Of a stretch of DNA of 53,065 nucleotides, positions 1-9,004 are shown in pieces. The notes under the pieces were generated by a model. That model made no database searches. It worked only from the letters and a program-made list of their open reading frames with translations, and was not told the origin of the DNA. A program made the translations under genes and the position numbers. The DNA is taken from contig CAIJXU010000085.1 of the NCBI GenBank assembly GCA_903824725.1, positions 1 through 53,065 on the forward strand. Reading direction: 5' to 3'. This DNA is from an uncultured Bacteroidota bacterium. GTDB lineage: Bacteria > Bacteroidota > Bacteroidia > Chitinophagales > Chitinophagaceae. Position 1 is the stretch's first letter; every line of letters starts with the position of its first letter.

Positions 1-458
1 AATTTACCTTTCCCCTTCGTTACAAAATCTGTAGCACGGTACTGATCACCAAATGCGTGACGACCAATACAAATAGGTGCTGTCCAGTTTGGAACAAGGC
101 GTGGTACATTGCTACAAACAATCGGCTCACGGAATACAGTACCATCCAAAATATTACGAATGGTTCCGTTCGGGCTCTTCCACATTTGTTTTAACTTAAA
201 CTCTTCTACTCTTTGCTCATCTGGCGTAATAGTAGCACACTTGATTCCAACACCGTATTGTTTAATAGCATTAGCTGCATCAATAGTGACTTGGTCATTG
301 GTTTCGTCACGATATTCCATTCCTAGATCATAATACTTAATATCAATCTCTAAATAAGGAAGGATTAATTTATCCTTAATGAACTTCCAAATGATTCTTG
401 TCATTTCGTCTCCATCCAATTCAACGACTGGATTAGCTACTTTAATTTTTTGTCCCAT
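1..458 (-). CDS. icd: NADP-dependent isocitrate dehydrogenase, N-terminal part (runs off window)
   Basis: Cytosolic TCA-cycle enzyme that oxidatively decarboxylates isocitrate to 2-oxoglutarate with NADP. The visible first ~152 residues begin [19 protein letters not shown] and include [34 protein letters not shown] and [18 protein letters not shown]. These match the eukaryote-like homodimeric IDH (human IDH1 type) rather than the E. coli Icd type; the SPNGTIRN segment binds isocitrate. The start is the ATG at 456-458, 21 bases after a clean TAnnTTTG -7 element. The C-terminal roughly two thirds lie outside the window to the left, so metal and NADP residues there cannot be checked. Family assignment is secure. 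Confidence 0.95.
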   Translation of the reverse strand, partial: MGQKIKVANPVVELDGDEMTRIIWKFIKDKLILPYLEIDIKYYDLGMEYRDETNDQVTIDAANAIKQYGVGIKCATITPDEQRVEEFKLKQMWKSPNGTIRNILDGTVFREPIVCSNVPRLVPNWTAPICIGRHAFGDQYRATDFVTKGKGK

Positions 459-478
459 ATTGTTTGAAATTTAATGCG

Positions 479-486
479 CAAATGTA
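479..486 (-). promoter_or_regulatory. Promoter -7 element of icd
   Basis: On the minus strand this reads TACATTTG, a perfect match to the Bacteroidota -7 consensus TAnnTTTG, 21 bases before the icd ATG. A 15-bp inverted repeat (GCCTTAA-A-TTAAGGC, 496-510) lies where the -33 region would be. It could be an operator, or a weak terminator for the mntH-like gene read toward it, since TAGTTTTTG follows it on the minus strand. Confidence 0.55.
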
Positions 487-539
487 CAAAAACTAGCCTT
501 AAATTAAGGCATTATTAGACGAAAAAGCACCCCTACTTC

Positions 540-2432
540 TTAATGATTTACGATTAAAACAGGTATACTCACTTTATGCCTTACCGATTCAATGGTTTCA
601 CCAAAGATATAATCCTTCCAGCCTTGGTGACGATGTCCTCCCATCACTAATAATTGGGCATCATATAAATGAACAATTCGTACAATCTCCTTGACCCTAT
701 TTTGAAAGCCTAAACAGGTCCTAACTCGATATCCCTTTGCTTCTAATGCCTTTGCGTAACTATCTAATCTTTCTTGATCCTTTCTTGTTTCTGCATCATC
801 ACTTGCATCTTGTAAATAATGGGCTGTAACGCTTTCCACGATATGTATAAAAATAAATTCTAAATCTTGATGTGCACGCTCTTGCTGTCCTATCGGATGC
901 GCCTGTTGCACTGCTTTTTTAATCAATATAGCGTCTGTAGCTGAAAAGTCAACAGCAATGGCAATTCGATTTATTGGCGCTTCCTGCGTCCAATCTAATT
1001 CAATGGCTGATCCATGAAAATCATTTTCTACTTTATGATGTTGTTTTAAAAACAGTGGATAAAATGTAATAAATAACAACAAGCCTATAAAACCAACTAC
1101 CAATAATGATAATCCTATTTTTAAAATTAAAATATTAGAATGTTGAAAAAAAGTAACCAAAAAATCAATAACCAAATGACTATTAAGATAAACTAATATA
1201 GCAGCCACGATCCAGGATAGTATTTTTATTTTAGGGCCAATTGCAAATTCACCCATTGTTTTTTTATCACTTACAAAATGAATTAAAGGAATGACTGCAA
1301 ATCCCAACTGTAAACTTAAGATGACCTGACTCAACACTAGTAATGCATCTACCCTTGCTTCGCCCATGATACCAATCACCAATATAGCTGGCACAATGGC
1401 GACCAACCTTGTCAATAAACGCCTCATCCAAGGATTCAATCTTAATTTCAAATAGCCTTCCATTACAATTTGACCCGCCAGCGTACCTGTTACGGTTGAG
1501 CTTTGCCCAGCTGCAATTAATGCAATAGCAAATAAAATGGGAGCAAGCTTTGATCCTAATAAAGGTGCTAATAAAGAATGTGCTTCCTCTATTCTAGCTA
1601 CCCCTTGATGCCCTGTATTAAAAAAAGTGGAGGCGGCTAAAATTAAAATAGTCGCATTTACAAAAAATGCCAAATTCAATGCAACTGCGCTATCAATAAA
1701 ATTATACAAAATAGATTTTCGAATTCCTTTGGGATTTCGATCAATTTTTCGAGTTTGTACCAATGCAGAATGTAAGTATAAATTATGAGGCATCACCGTA
1801 GCACCAATAATACCTACTGCAATGTATAATGCTTCTGGTGATAAACGACTAGGAATAAATCCAACAATGGCTTGAGATAAATCAGGCTTGGCTATGAACA
1901 ATTGTATAAAAAAACTAAACCCAATCGTAGCCACTAATAAAATAATAAATGCCTCCATTTTACGAATTCCATATCGTTGCAAGAATAAAAATAGAAATGT
2001 ATCAAATACAGTAATACAAGTACCATACATTAAAGGAATACCTGTTAATAATTTAATACCGATGGCCATTCCCAAGACTTCGGCTAAATCGGTAGCCGCG
2101 ATGGCTAATTCGGCTAAAATGTATAATGCAAAATTGACAAGTGGTGGATAGGTTTCACGATTGGCTTGTGCTAAGTCTAAACGCCTTACAATACCAAGGC
2201 GCGCACTTAAACTTTGTAAAAGTATTGCCATGATATTACTAAGCAGTAGTATCCAAATCAATTGGTATCCAAAAGCAGCACCTCCTTGCAAATCGGTTGC
2301 CCAATTACCTGGATCCATATATCCTACACTCACCAAATAAGCAGGACCTATAAACGCAAGAAGTTTACGCCAGCCTCGTTTATTTTGAACGGGGACTGAT
2401 TCATTTAAAGTATCAAGCGATTTATTAAGCAT
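540..2432 (-). CDS. mntH: NRAMP-family Mn2+/Fe2+ transporter with C-terminal universal stress domain
   Basis: Inner-membrane, proton-coupled divalent metal importer of 630 aa. The NRAMP part (about residues 20-465) has the TM1 metal motif D40-P-G-N43 and the TM6 motif with A211-T-V-M214 followed by PHNLYLHS, the residue set that binds Mn/Fe. After the last membrane segment, residues ~480-630 form a cytosolic UspA-like domain starting at INRIAIAVDFSATDA and ending at IPVLIVNH. Its nucleotide loop (GGHRHQGWKDYIFGET) keeps the spacing of the usual G2xG-9x-G(S/T) motif but has Arg and Glu at two key places, so ATP binding is doubtful. Ordinary MntH proteins are ~410-450 aa; NRAMP-USP fusions are known in Bacteroidota. 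It is divergent from the lipoprotein gene at 2507. The symbol is by family. Confidence 0.9.
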   Translation of the reverse strand: MLNKSLDTLNESVPVQNKRGWRKLLAFIGPAYLVSVGYMDPGNWATDLQGGAAFGYQLIWILLLSNIMAILLQSLSARLGIVRRLDLAQANRETYPPLVNFALYILAELAIAATDLAEVLGMAIGIKLLTGIPLMYGTCITVFDTFLFLFLQRYGIRKMEAFIILLVATIGFSFFIQLFIAKPDLSQAIVGFIPSRLSPEALYIAVGIIGATVMPHNLYLHSALVQTRKIDRNPKGIRKSILYNFIDSAVALNLAFFVNATILILAASTFFNTGHQGVARIEEAHSLLAPLLGSKLAPILFAIALIAAGQSSTVTGTLAGQIVMEGYLKLRLNPWMRRLLTRLVAIVPAILVIGIMGEARVDALLVLSQVILSLQLGFAVIPLIHFVSDKKTMGEFAIGPKIKILSWIVAAILVYLNSHLVIDFLVTFFQHSNILILKIGLSLLVVGFIGLLLFITFYPLFLKQHHKVENDFHGSAIELDWTQEAPINRIAIAVDFSATDAILIKKAVQQAHPIGQQERAHQDLEFIFIHIVESVTAHYLQDASDDAETRKDQERLDSYAKALEAKGYRVRTCLGFQNRVKEIVRIVHLYDAQLLVMGGHRHQGWKDYIFGETIESVRHKVSIPVLIVNH

Positions 2433-2506
2433 AGTATATTGTAAATTTAATCATAAAACCCTTGTGGAACTCAGATTGAAAGCCTATTTTAGTGAAAATT
2501 TACTAC

Positions 2507-3454
2507 ATGCGTAAGTGGTGCTTTATTTTTTGTGTCGGATTGCTGGTTTCTTGTGGTGAACAAAAAACCGATTTTACAGGGAACACCCCATTAAAAATTA
2601 ATGATTTCAATAAGGCTTTCCGAATTGTGGCGCTCCCCTTGACCATTTCAGATAGTAATATCAATAAATTCACAGACACCATTCGTATAGGACGTAAAGC
2701 ATTGGTTCAATTTGTTCCTGATTCCATTGTGGAACAAATCATTTCAACCAAAGATAAAAAAGCAAGCCTCCATCCCATTTTAAAAATTGAAAAAGAGGAA
2801 GAGTACTATTTATTATTAAATGTAAAGCACCCTAATCAACAAAATATAGCAGTGGTCGTTTTTAGTAAAAAAAATAAATTCTTAGGATATAAAATAGTAG
2901 CTGAATTTAATGAACAAAATAAAAATTCAAGATTTTACGGAAAATCAATGTATATAAATAAAGAGCCTACTTTTTTAGTTTCTGAAAATAAATTGAGCGA
3001 TGAGAACGCAGCTACTTATGAAAAAAAAGGATGGGCCTACTCAGATAGTAGTTTTAAAATGATTTTTTTTGATAGTAACAAGAAACCTAATTCTAGTGTG
3101 ATCATCAATCCAATAGATACCCTTCCAATGCTTTATAATTATAGTGGGGACTATGGAAGAGACAGCAAAAATTTTATTTCGATTAGGGACTTAACGACAC
3201 CCAATAAATATCAGTTTTTTTTACATTTTGAAAGACAGGATGGCAATTGTATAGGTGAATTAAAAGGGCTATTAAATTTTACAAAAAACCAAGCTACCTA
3301 TTCGGAAAAAGGTGACCCTTGTATTATCCATTTTACCATGATAGGTAATACCATTAAAATAAAAGAAGACGGAAATTGTGGTAATCACCGCAATATGACC
3401 TGCTATTTTAACGATTCCTATGATAAAAAAAGGAAGCGAAATAAGAAGAAATAA
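2507..3454 (+). CDS. Hypothetical lipoprotein
   Basis: I do not recognise a family. From the ATG at 2507 the protein is 315 aa and begins with MRKW, a short hydrophobic stretch and the lipobox LVSC followed by GEQK, so it should be exported and lipid-anchored. A GTG five codons upstream (2492) would also stay in frame, but the ATG gives the more typical short signal. The mature part is polar and lysine-rich with no membrane segment; the C-terminus is strongly basic (KKRKRNKKK). Cysteines near the end (GNCIGEL, DPCIIHF, GNCGNHRNMTCYF) could form disulfides in the periplasm. It is divergent from the metal transporter with about 75 bases between them, but nothing ties it to metal uptake. Confidence 0.75.
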   Translation: MRKWCFIFCVGLLVSCGEQKTDFTGNTPLKINDFNKAFRIVALPLTISDSNINKFTDTIRIGRKALVQFVPDSIVEQIISTKDKKASLHPILKIEKEEEYYLLLNVKHPNQQNIAVVVFSKKNKFLGYKIVAEFNEQNKNSRFYGKSMYINKEPTFLVSENKLSDENAATYEKKGWAYSDSSFKMIFFDSNKKPNSSVIINPIDTLPMLYNYSGDYGRDSKNFISIRDLTTPNKYQFFLHFERQDGNCIGELKGLLNFTKNQATYSEKGDPCIIHFTMIGNTIKIKEDGNCGNHRNMTCYFNDSYDKKRKRNKKK

Positions 3455-3560
3455 TCCACATTTTAGGTAGGGAACCCATTCTTATCCACAGTTTAATGTG
3501 TAAAATGTACATTTTAATTAAATACCATTATATTGTGCTCAAATTATCAAAACCTCCTTT

Positions 3561-5216
3561 ATGAGTTTTAGGAACTTTCAGGTGCCTTATGAGATCAATG
3601 AACAGTTTAAGAAAAAGGCAGCCTATTTTTCTATGGAATTTGCGATTCACCAACCTTTAAAAATATACAGTGGTGGACTCGGATTTTTAGCCGGTTCGCA
3701 TTTAAGAAGCGCCTTTGAATTAAATCAAAATATGATTGGGGTGGGTATTTTATGGAAATATGGGTATTACGATCAAGCCCGCAACCAAGATCAAACACTG
3801 CAGGTGACTTTTATGGAAAAAATGTACAGTTTCTTAGAAGATACTGGCATTAAATACCAAGTGCTCATTCATGATCATCCAGTTTGGGTAAAAGCCTATT
3901 ATTTAGCGCCTTCTACTTTTTGTAGTGCTCCCCTATTTTTATTGAGCACCGATTTACCTGAGAATGATTATGTTTCACAAACTATTACACACCGTTTATA
4001 TGATGCTAATGTAGCAACTAAAGTAGCTCAATTCATTTTATTAGGTGTAGGTGGTGCTAAATTGATTGACGAAATTAATTTTAATCCTGAAGTATACCAT
4101 TTAAATGAAGCACATGGATTTTCTTCTGCGTTTTATTTATTAAACAAATACAAATCATTAGACGAGGTTAAAAAACGACTTGTATTTACAACACATACTC
4201 CTGAAGAAGCAGGAAATGAGAAACATGATATTTATCTATGTCATAAGATGGGTTATTTTTGCGGACTCAGTATAGATGAAGTTAGAAAGCTAACAGGTAT
4301 AGAAGATGATCAATTTAATCATTCTTTAGCAGCACTTCGATTTGCACGCAAAGCCAATGGCGTATCAGAATTACATGGACATGTAAGTCGCGCCTTATGG
4401 GGAAAGTACGAAGGCATCTGCCCAATCACACATGTAACGAATGCACAAAATTGGCGCTATTGGGCCGACAAACAATTATATCGTTTTGCAGAAAATAATG
4501 ATAATAATGGATTTGATGATCGTAAAATGTATTTGAAAAAACGCGCATTTGACATAGTTGCAGATCAAACCGGTAAAGTATTCGATCCAAATGTATTAAC
4601 TATTGTATGGGCAAGGAGATTTGCAGGATATAAAAGAGCTGACTTTCTTTCATGGGATATGGATCGATTTGAGAAATTACTTTCAAATAAAAAATATCCA
4701 GTACAAATTATATTTGCGGGCAAACCTTACCCAGTTGACTACCCTGCTATTTCACAATTCAACAATCTTGTACATTTAAGCAAAAACTATAATAATGTAG
4801 CTGTATTAATTGGCTACGAATTAGGATTAAGCAAAAGAATGAAGCAAGCATCAGATATTTGGTTAAATAATCCAAGGGTTCCAAGAGAAGCTTCTGGAAC
4901 CAGCGGAATGACTGCGGCAATGAATGGTGCCGTTAATTTTTCAACAGATGATGGATGGATACCAGAATTTATCAATCATGGTAATAATGGATTTGTTGTG
5001 CCTAAAGCGGATTATGAAAATATGTCCACCCAGCAACAAGACGATTACGATTTAGATGAAATGTATAAAATACTAGAAGAACAAATAGTTCCTATGTATT
5101 ATGACAATAAAGAAACCTGGCGTCAAATTACACAAAATGGAATGAAAGATGTTCGTTTTCAATTTGATAGCAATAGAATGGCCGAAGAATATTATGAGAA
5201 GATGTATAAAATTTAA
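3561..5216 (+). CDS. Alpha-glucan phosphorylase-like protein (GT35, short type) lacking the PLP lysine
   Basis: The 551-aa protein matches the short alpha-glucan phosphorylase branch of GT35 end to end. It has AYFSMEFAIHQPLKIYSGGL near the N-terminus, a middle VWARRFAGYKRADFL block, and DIWLNNPRVPREASGTSGM near the C-terminus. Known members degrade glycogen or maltodextrin with phosphate using pyridoxal phosphate bound to the lysine of the motif ASGTxxMK. Here that position is Thr451 (codon ACT at 4911-4913, reading SGMTAAMNG). The reading frame is intact and the rest of the domain is well kept, so this looks like a selected change, not decay. It may be a PLP-independent transferase, a glucan-binding protein or a regulator. 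It stands alone between a lipoprotein gene and a strong terminator. Fold certain, activity uncertain. Confidence 0.85.
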   Translation: MSFRNFQVPYEINEQFKKKAAYFSMEFAIHQPLKIYSGGLGFLAGSHLRSAFELNQNMIGVGILWKYGYYDQARNQDQTLQVTFMEKMYSFLEDTGIKYQVLIHDHPVWVKAYYLAPSTFCSAPLFLLSTDLPENDYVSQTITHRLYDANVATKVAQFILLGVGGAKLIDEINFNPEVYHLNEAHGFSSAFYLLNKYKSLDEVKKRLVFTTHTPEEAGNEKHDIYLCHKMGYFCGLSIDEVRKLTGIEDDQFNHSLAALRFARKANGVSELHGHVSRALWGKYEGICPITHVTNAQNWRYWADKQLYRFAENNDNNGFDDRKMYLKKRAFDIVADQTGKVFDPNVLTIVWARRFAGYKRADFLSWDMDRFEKLLSNKKYPVQIIFAGKPYPVDYPAISQFNNLVHLSKNYNNVAVLIGYELGLSKRMKQASDIWLNNPRVPREASGTSGMTAAMNGAVNFSTDDGWIPEFINHGNNGFVVPKADYENMSTQQQDDYDLDEMYKILEEQIVPMYYDNKETWRQITQNGMKDVRFQFDSNRMAEEYYEKMYKI

Positions 5217-5255
5217 TACTCCTTCTTATTTCGAAATGAGCTAACCCCTCTAAAT

Positions 5256-5285
5256 ACAAAGGCCCCGAATGCTCGGGGCCTTTGT
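5256..5285. terminator. Bidirectional rho-independent terminator
   Basis: A perfect 13-bp stem (ACAAAGGCCCCGA, 5256-5268, with TCGGGGCCTTTGT, 5273-5285) has a 4-base loop ATGC. It lies between two convergent genes, the glucan phosphorylase-like gene ending at 5216 and the dehydrogenase gene ending at 5308, so it can stop transcription from both sides. It also marks the end of the uronate operon. Confidence 0.9.
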
Positions 5286-5307
5286 TATAATGCAATCTTA
5301 ATGAAAA

Positions 5308-6666
5308 CTAATATTTAAATGGTTTTCCATTGACCATCACTTCCTGTGTTTTTTGGTCAAAAGTTACTTTGGCTCCTGTTCGACATGCTGCATTGGTCAT
5401 AATTGTAGCAATAGAATGTTGATAGCCTGCTTCTACAGGTGCATTGGGTTGTTTTCTACTTCTAATGCATTCCATCCAATTACGAACATGCGCAGAAGTA
5501 AGTGGATCACCCCCTGTATTTGCAGATGCAACTACTTTGATGTTAGAATCTGTTAAACTTAATTCGGGTAATAGATTAGGTTGCATATGCATAGCATCTG
5601 CAAAATTTTTGCGCAGACCCCCTTTAGGCGAAACTTTATTGTTCACTAAATTCATTTCACCTCCATTAGAATAATACATTTCAGAAGGGTTATCATCACC
5701 ATTGTGCATCCTTGACATAAACACCACTTGAAAACCTTTACTCATATCATCTAAAGGCCCGTAATCAAATACAGCAGTAGTCGTATCCCAATTTTTTCGT
5801 CCATCCTTCCAAGCATAAATACCTCCATTAGCTGTCACGCTTCGAGGATGAGGTAATTGACTAAACCAATTCACTGTATCTATTTGATGACTCATCCATT
5901 GCCCTGGCATACCAGATGAATAAGGCCAAAATAATCGATACTCTAAATATTTTCTTGGATCAAAATTTTCATACGGTCGATTAATTAAAAAACGTTTCCA
6001 ATCTAAATCCTCTTCCTTACACTTCGCCACCAAGTCGGGTCTTCTCCACCTTCCTGGTTGATTCACATTCCAAGTTAATTCCACCATAGTGATAGGTCCA
6101 AATTTTCCTTGTTGTATAAAATCAGCGGCAGCTTGATAATTAGGTCCGCTTCTTCTTTGTGAACCAATTTGAACAATTTTGTTAGATGCCTTAATTGCCT
6201 TAAATGCATTTCTATTATCTTCCATGGTTTCAGCAAATGGTTTTTCACAATATACATCCATGCCCGCTTTTACAGCTTCTGTGGCATGGGTGGCATGTTG
6301 AAAATCTGCGGTACTAATAAATACAGCATCCATGTCTTTACCTGCAAACAACTCGTCATTATTTCTTGCTGCTCTGATAGAATGTCCAAAGGTTTTTTCC
6401 AAAAAAGCAGATCCTTCTTCTCTTCTTATTTTCCAAATATCTGATACTGCTACGATATCAAAATTTAATTCCTTATTATGATTTAAAAAACAAGGCAAAT
6501 GCGCTTGTCTAAATCGGTCAGAAAATCCGACCACTCCTACTCTTACTCGATCATTGGCACCAATAATGTTCGCATAACTTTTTGCACTAAATCCCAATGT
6601 GGTGGCATAAGTAGCAGCAGCAACTTTAGCGGATTGTTTAATAAAATCACGTCGATTGTTTTTCAT
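5308..6666 (-). CDS. Tat-exported Gfo/Idh/MocA-family oxidoreductase
   Basis: NAD(P)-dependent sugar or sugar-acid dehydrogenase family, 452 aa. The N-terminus MKNNRRDFIKQSAKVAAAT is a twin-arginine (Tat) signal, so it is probably folded with its cofactor in the cytoplasm and exported. A Rossmann domain follows (RVGVVGFSDRFRQ, residues ~40-55), then the family motif CEKPFAE with the substrate-site lysine, and a C-terminal alpha/beta domain with SHQIDTVNWF. The exact substrate cannot be read from sequence. It is the last gene of the minus-strand glucuronate operon, 55 bases after the MFS carrier gene, and ends next to a strong terminator. This suggests a role on a uronate-containing or oxidised sugar outside the cytoplasm, but that is inference. 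Confidence 0.88.
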   Translation of the reverse strand: MKNNRRDFIKQSAKVAAATYATTLGFSAKSYANIIGANDRVRVGVVGFSDRFRQAHLPCFLNHNKELNFDIVAVSDIWKIRREEGSAFLEKTFGHSIRAARNNDELFAGKDMDAVFISTADFQHATHATEAVKAGMDVYCEKPFAETMEDNRNAFKAIKASNKIVQIGSQRRSGPNYQAAADFIQQGKFGPITMVELTWNVNQPGRWRRPDLVAKCKEEDLDWKRFLINRPYENFDPRKYLEYRLFWPYSSGMPGQWMSHQIDTVNWFSQLPHPRSVTANGGIYAWKDGRKNWDTTTAVFDYGPLDDMSKGFQVVFMSRMHNGDDNPSEMYYSNGGEMNLVNNKVSPKGGLRKNFADAMHMQPNLLPELSLTDSNIKVVASANTGGDPLTSAHVRNWMECIRSRKQPNAPVEAGYQHSIATIMTNAACRTGAKVTFDQKTQEVMVNGKPFKY

Positions 6667-6721
6667 AGTATGAATTTAATAAAAAAAGATGGCATATTTT
6701 AAGTTTAATAAAATACAAATT

Positions 6722-8302
6722 TTACAAGTTGATGATTTTTTCCTTGGGGACTAAGGATTTCATGATTTTCCATGCAATCAAATAAGCTACTGCACAAAAT
6801 GCAAACATAATCGAATAGGCAATGGTCAAATGATCATGTACCGCCGCCTTTTGTAAAATACTAAATGAATGATACTGCATAGGATCCACTGCTTGTAATT
6901 GTGCTTGAATCTCCTTTGTTAAATTTGACCAATCCTTTTGGGTAACATCTATCCATACCCCATGCTTATCTGTAATTGTAATTCCTTTTATTTTATCTAA
7001 ATACGGTGCTAAATTAGAATGCATTGCTTTTGCCCATGTTTCATTGACCGCTTTTAATTTATACCCATCAAATAACCAACCTCCTACTTTCGAAACCACT
7101 ACACCACCTAGTCCACCTGCCATTCCACCAATGCCCACTACTGTAGCAATTGATCTTTTAGGGAACATATCTGAAACAGTGGTATAAATATTAGCTGACC
7201 AAGCTTGATGTGCCGATGCACCGATACCAATGAAAATGACTGGCACCCAATAACTTAAATAGCCTAATGGTTGCACTGCTAAAACAACTAATGGTATAAA
7301 GGCAATCATTAACATGGCTTTCATTCGACCTTCGTATGGTTTCATTCCTTTATTAATAAAGTAAGTAGGGAAATAACCTCCTCCAATACTTCCCACCATG
7401 GTCATGCTATATAAAACAGTTAATGGAATTATAATGCTTGTTCCTTCCATACTGTATTGGTCCTTTAAATATCCAGGTAACCAAAAAAGAAAAAACCACC
7501 AAACCCCATCCGTCATAAATTTACCAATTGCAAAAGCCCAGGTTTGACGATACCCCAATAAAGTAGTCCAGGAAATACGATTCGTTACTTTCCCATTCTC
7601 AACAATGTCCTCTACTTCTTTTTCTTCGTTGATATAATTCAGTTCCTCAATAGATAATCTTTTTTGAGAATTAGGTTTGTCGTAATAAATGAACCAAAAA
7701 ATAAGCCATAAAAAACCAATTGCGCCAATGATAAAGAAAGCCGATTCCCAACCCCACTTTGAAACAATCCAAGGCACAGATAATGGTGCTAAAATGGCGC
7801 CAACATTAGTACCTGAATTAAATATACCAGTGGCAAATGACCTTTCTTTTTTTGGAAAATATTCCGCTGTCGCTTTAATGGCAGCGGGGAAATTACCTGC
7901 TTCACCAAATCCTAAAATGGCCCTTGAAAACATAAAGCCTGCAATTGAAAAAGGCACTGAAGTAATTCCAATCCATCCTAATACAGCTACTATACTCATT
8001 CCTAGGGGTACAGCATAAGCATGTAAAATAGCAGCTAATGACCAAATGATGATGGCCCAAGCATATCCTGACTTTGTACCTAATTTATCTACGATCCTTC
8101 CAGCAAACAATAAACTAATGGCATATACAAATTGAAAAACAGAAGCAATATTAGCATAATCACTATTACTCCAATCAAACTCACGTTCTAAAGTTGGTTT
8201 TAATAAACTTAATACTTGTCTGTCTAAATAATTAACAGTCGTTGCAAAAAATAACAAAGCACAAATTGTCCATCTATATTTTCCAATGACTTGTTGTTTC
8301 AT
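6722..8302 (-). CDS. MFS transporter, hexuronate (ExuT-like) type
   Basis: Inner-membrane carrier of the anion:cation symporter branch of the major facilitator superfamily, which includes hexuronate permeases. The N-terminus holds RWTICALLFFATTVNYLDRQ and the typical TM4 block GFGEAGNFPAAIKATAEYFP, seen in ExuT and related uronate/galactonate carriers. At 526 aa it is longer than the usual ~430 aa. The extra length is mostly a soluble insert between the last two membrane segments (about residues 410-490, from DGYKLKAVNETW to QYHSFSILQKAA). Its ATG directly abuts the eda stop codon (TAA then ATG, no gap), so the two are translationally coupled. Glucuronate uptake is inferred from the operon. 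Confidence 0.88.
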   Translation of the reverse strand: MKQQVIGKYRWTICALLFFATTVNYLDRQVLSLLKPTLEREFDWSNSDYANIASVFQFVYAISLLFAGRIVDKLGTKSGYAWAIIIWSLAAILHAYAVPLGMSIVAVLGWIGITSVPFSIAGFMFSRAILGFGEAGNFPAAIKATAEYFPKKERSFATGIFNSGTNVGAILAPLSVPWIVSKWGWESAFFIIGAIGFLWLIFWFIYYDKPNSQKRLSIEELNYINEEKEVEDIVENGKVTNRISWTTLLGYRQTWAFAIGKFMTDGVWWFFLFWLPGYLKDQYSMEGTSIIIPLTVLYSMTMVGSIGGGYFPTYFINKGMKPYEGRMKAMLMIAFIPLVVLAVQPLGYLSYWVPVIFIGIGASAHQAWSANIYTTVSDMFPKRSIATVVGIGGMAGGLGGVVVSKVGGWLFDGYKLKAVNETWAKAMHSNLAPYLDKIKGITITDKHGVWIDVTQKDWSNLTKEIQAQLQAVDPMQYHSFSILQKAAVHDHLTIAYSIMFAFCAVAYLIAWKIMKSLVPKEKIINL

Positions 8303-8968
8303 TTATTTGGCTTTAATAGAATGGATTAATTCTAAAACTTTTTTTGTTTCTATTTCAATGGTTGCATAATCTTTTGATTCCATCAATTTTTTACTAATTA
8401 ATTTACTTCCCATACCTACTGCACAAACACCTGCTTTAAACCAACTTTCGATATTTTCTCTTGTGGTATCTACACCACCTGTTGGCATAAACAAGAGCTT
8501 AGGGAAAATATCTTTAATCCCAGTTAAAAATTCAGGGCCTAGTAAATTGCCTGGAAAAAGTTTTATAAATTTTACACCATTATTTTCAGCTGCAATAATT
8601 TCAGTAGGCGTCATGCAACCTGGAGCATATAATAAACCATGACTATGTGCATAATTAGCCACCGCTTCAACATAACCAGGGCTTACTAAAAAATCAGCCC
8701 CTGCCGTTACATATTCAGTTGCTTGTGTTACATTTTTGATGGTACCCACTCCTATTAACAAGTCAGGCATTTCTGCATTTCTCACTTGCACCATGGCTTT
8801 AAAATTATGCAATGCCGCATCGCCTCTATTGGTATACTCTACTGCCTTAACACCTACTTTATAAATGGCCCGTAATATATCGATACTCACTGCTTCATCA
8901 GGGTTAAAATACAATGGCAACATTCCTTGCTGAATGATTGCGTCGATGGCTTGTTGATTTTTATTCAT
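8303..8968 (-). CDS. eda: 2-dehydro-3-deoxy-phosphogluconate (KDPG) aldolase
   Basis: Cytosolic class I aldolase that splits 2-keto-3-deoxy-6-phosphogluconate into pyruvate and glyceraldehyde-3-phosphate, the last step of uronate breakdown. The 221-aa protein is a single TIM barrel of normal length. The Schiff-base lysine is K136 in VKFIKLFPGN, and the catalytic glutamate is E44 in AVEYTNRG. The segments LIGVGTIKN, AGADFLVSPGY and YAPGCMTPTE follow the family order. Some homologues also cleave 4-hydroxy-2-oxoglutarate. It lies 36 bases after the yhcH-like gene and its stop touches the start of the carrier gene. Its pairing with kdgK fits the standard KDG to KDPG to pyruvate sequence. Confidence 0.95.
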   Translation of the reverse strand: MNKNQQAIDAIIQQGMLPLYFNPDEAVSIDILRAIYKVGVKAVEYTNRGDAALHNFKAMVQVRNAEMPDLLIGVGTIKNVTQATEYVTAGADFLVSPGYVEAVANYAHSHGLLYAPGCMTPTEIIAAENNGVKFIKLFPGNLLGPEFLTGIKDIFPKLLFMPTGGVDTTRENIESWFKAGVCAVGMGSKLISKKLMESKDYATIEIETKKVLELIHSIKAK

Positions 8969-9004
8969 AAAAGAATTATTTAAAAAATAAATTAATTACA
9001 CTGT

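Noticed and set aside
3549..3558. CCTCC just upstream of the glucan phosphorylase-like start as a ribosome site
   Set aside because: It is the same sense as the anti-Shine-Dalgarno sequence, not its complement, so it cannot pair with 16S rRNA.
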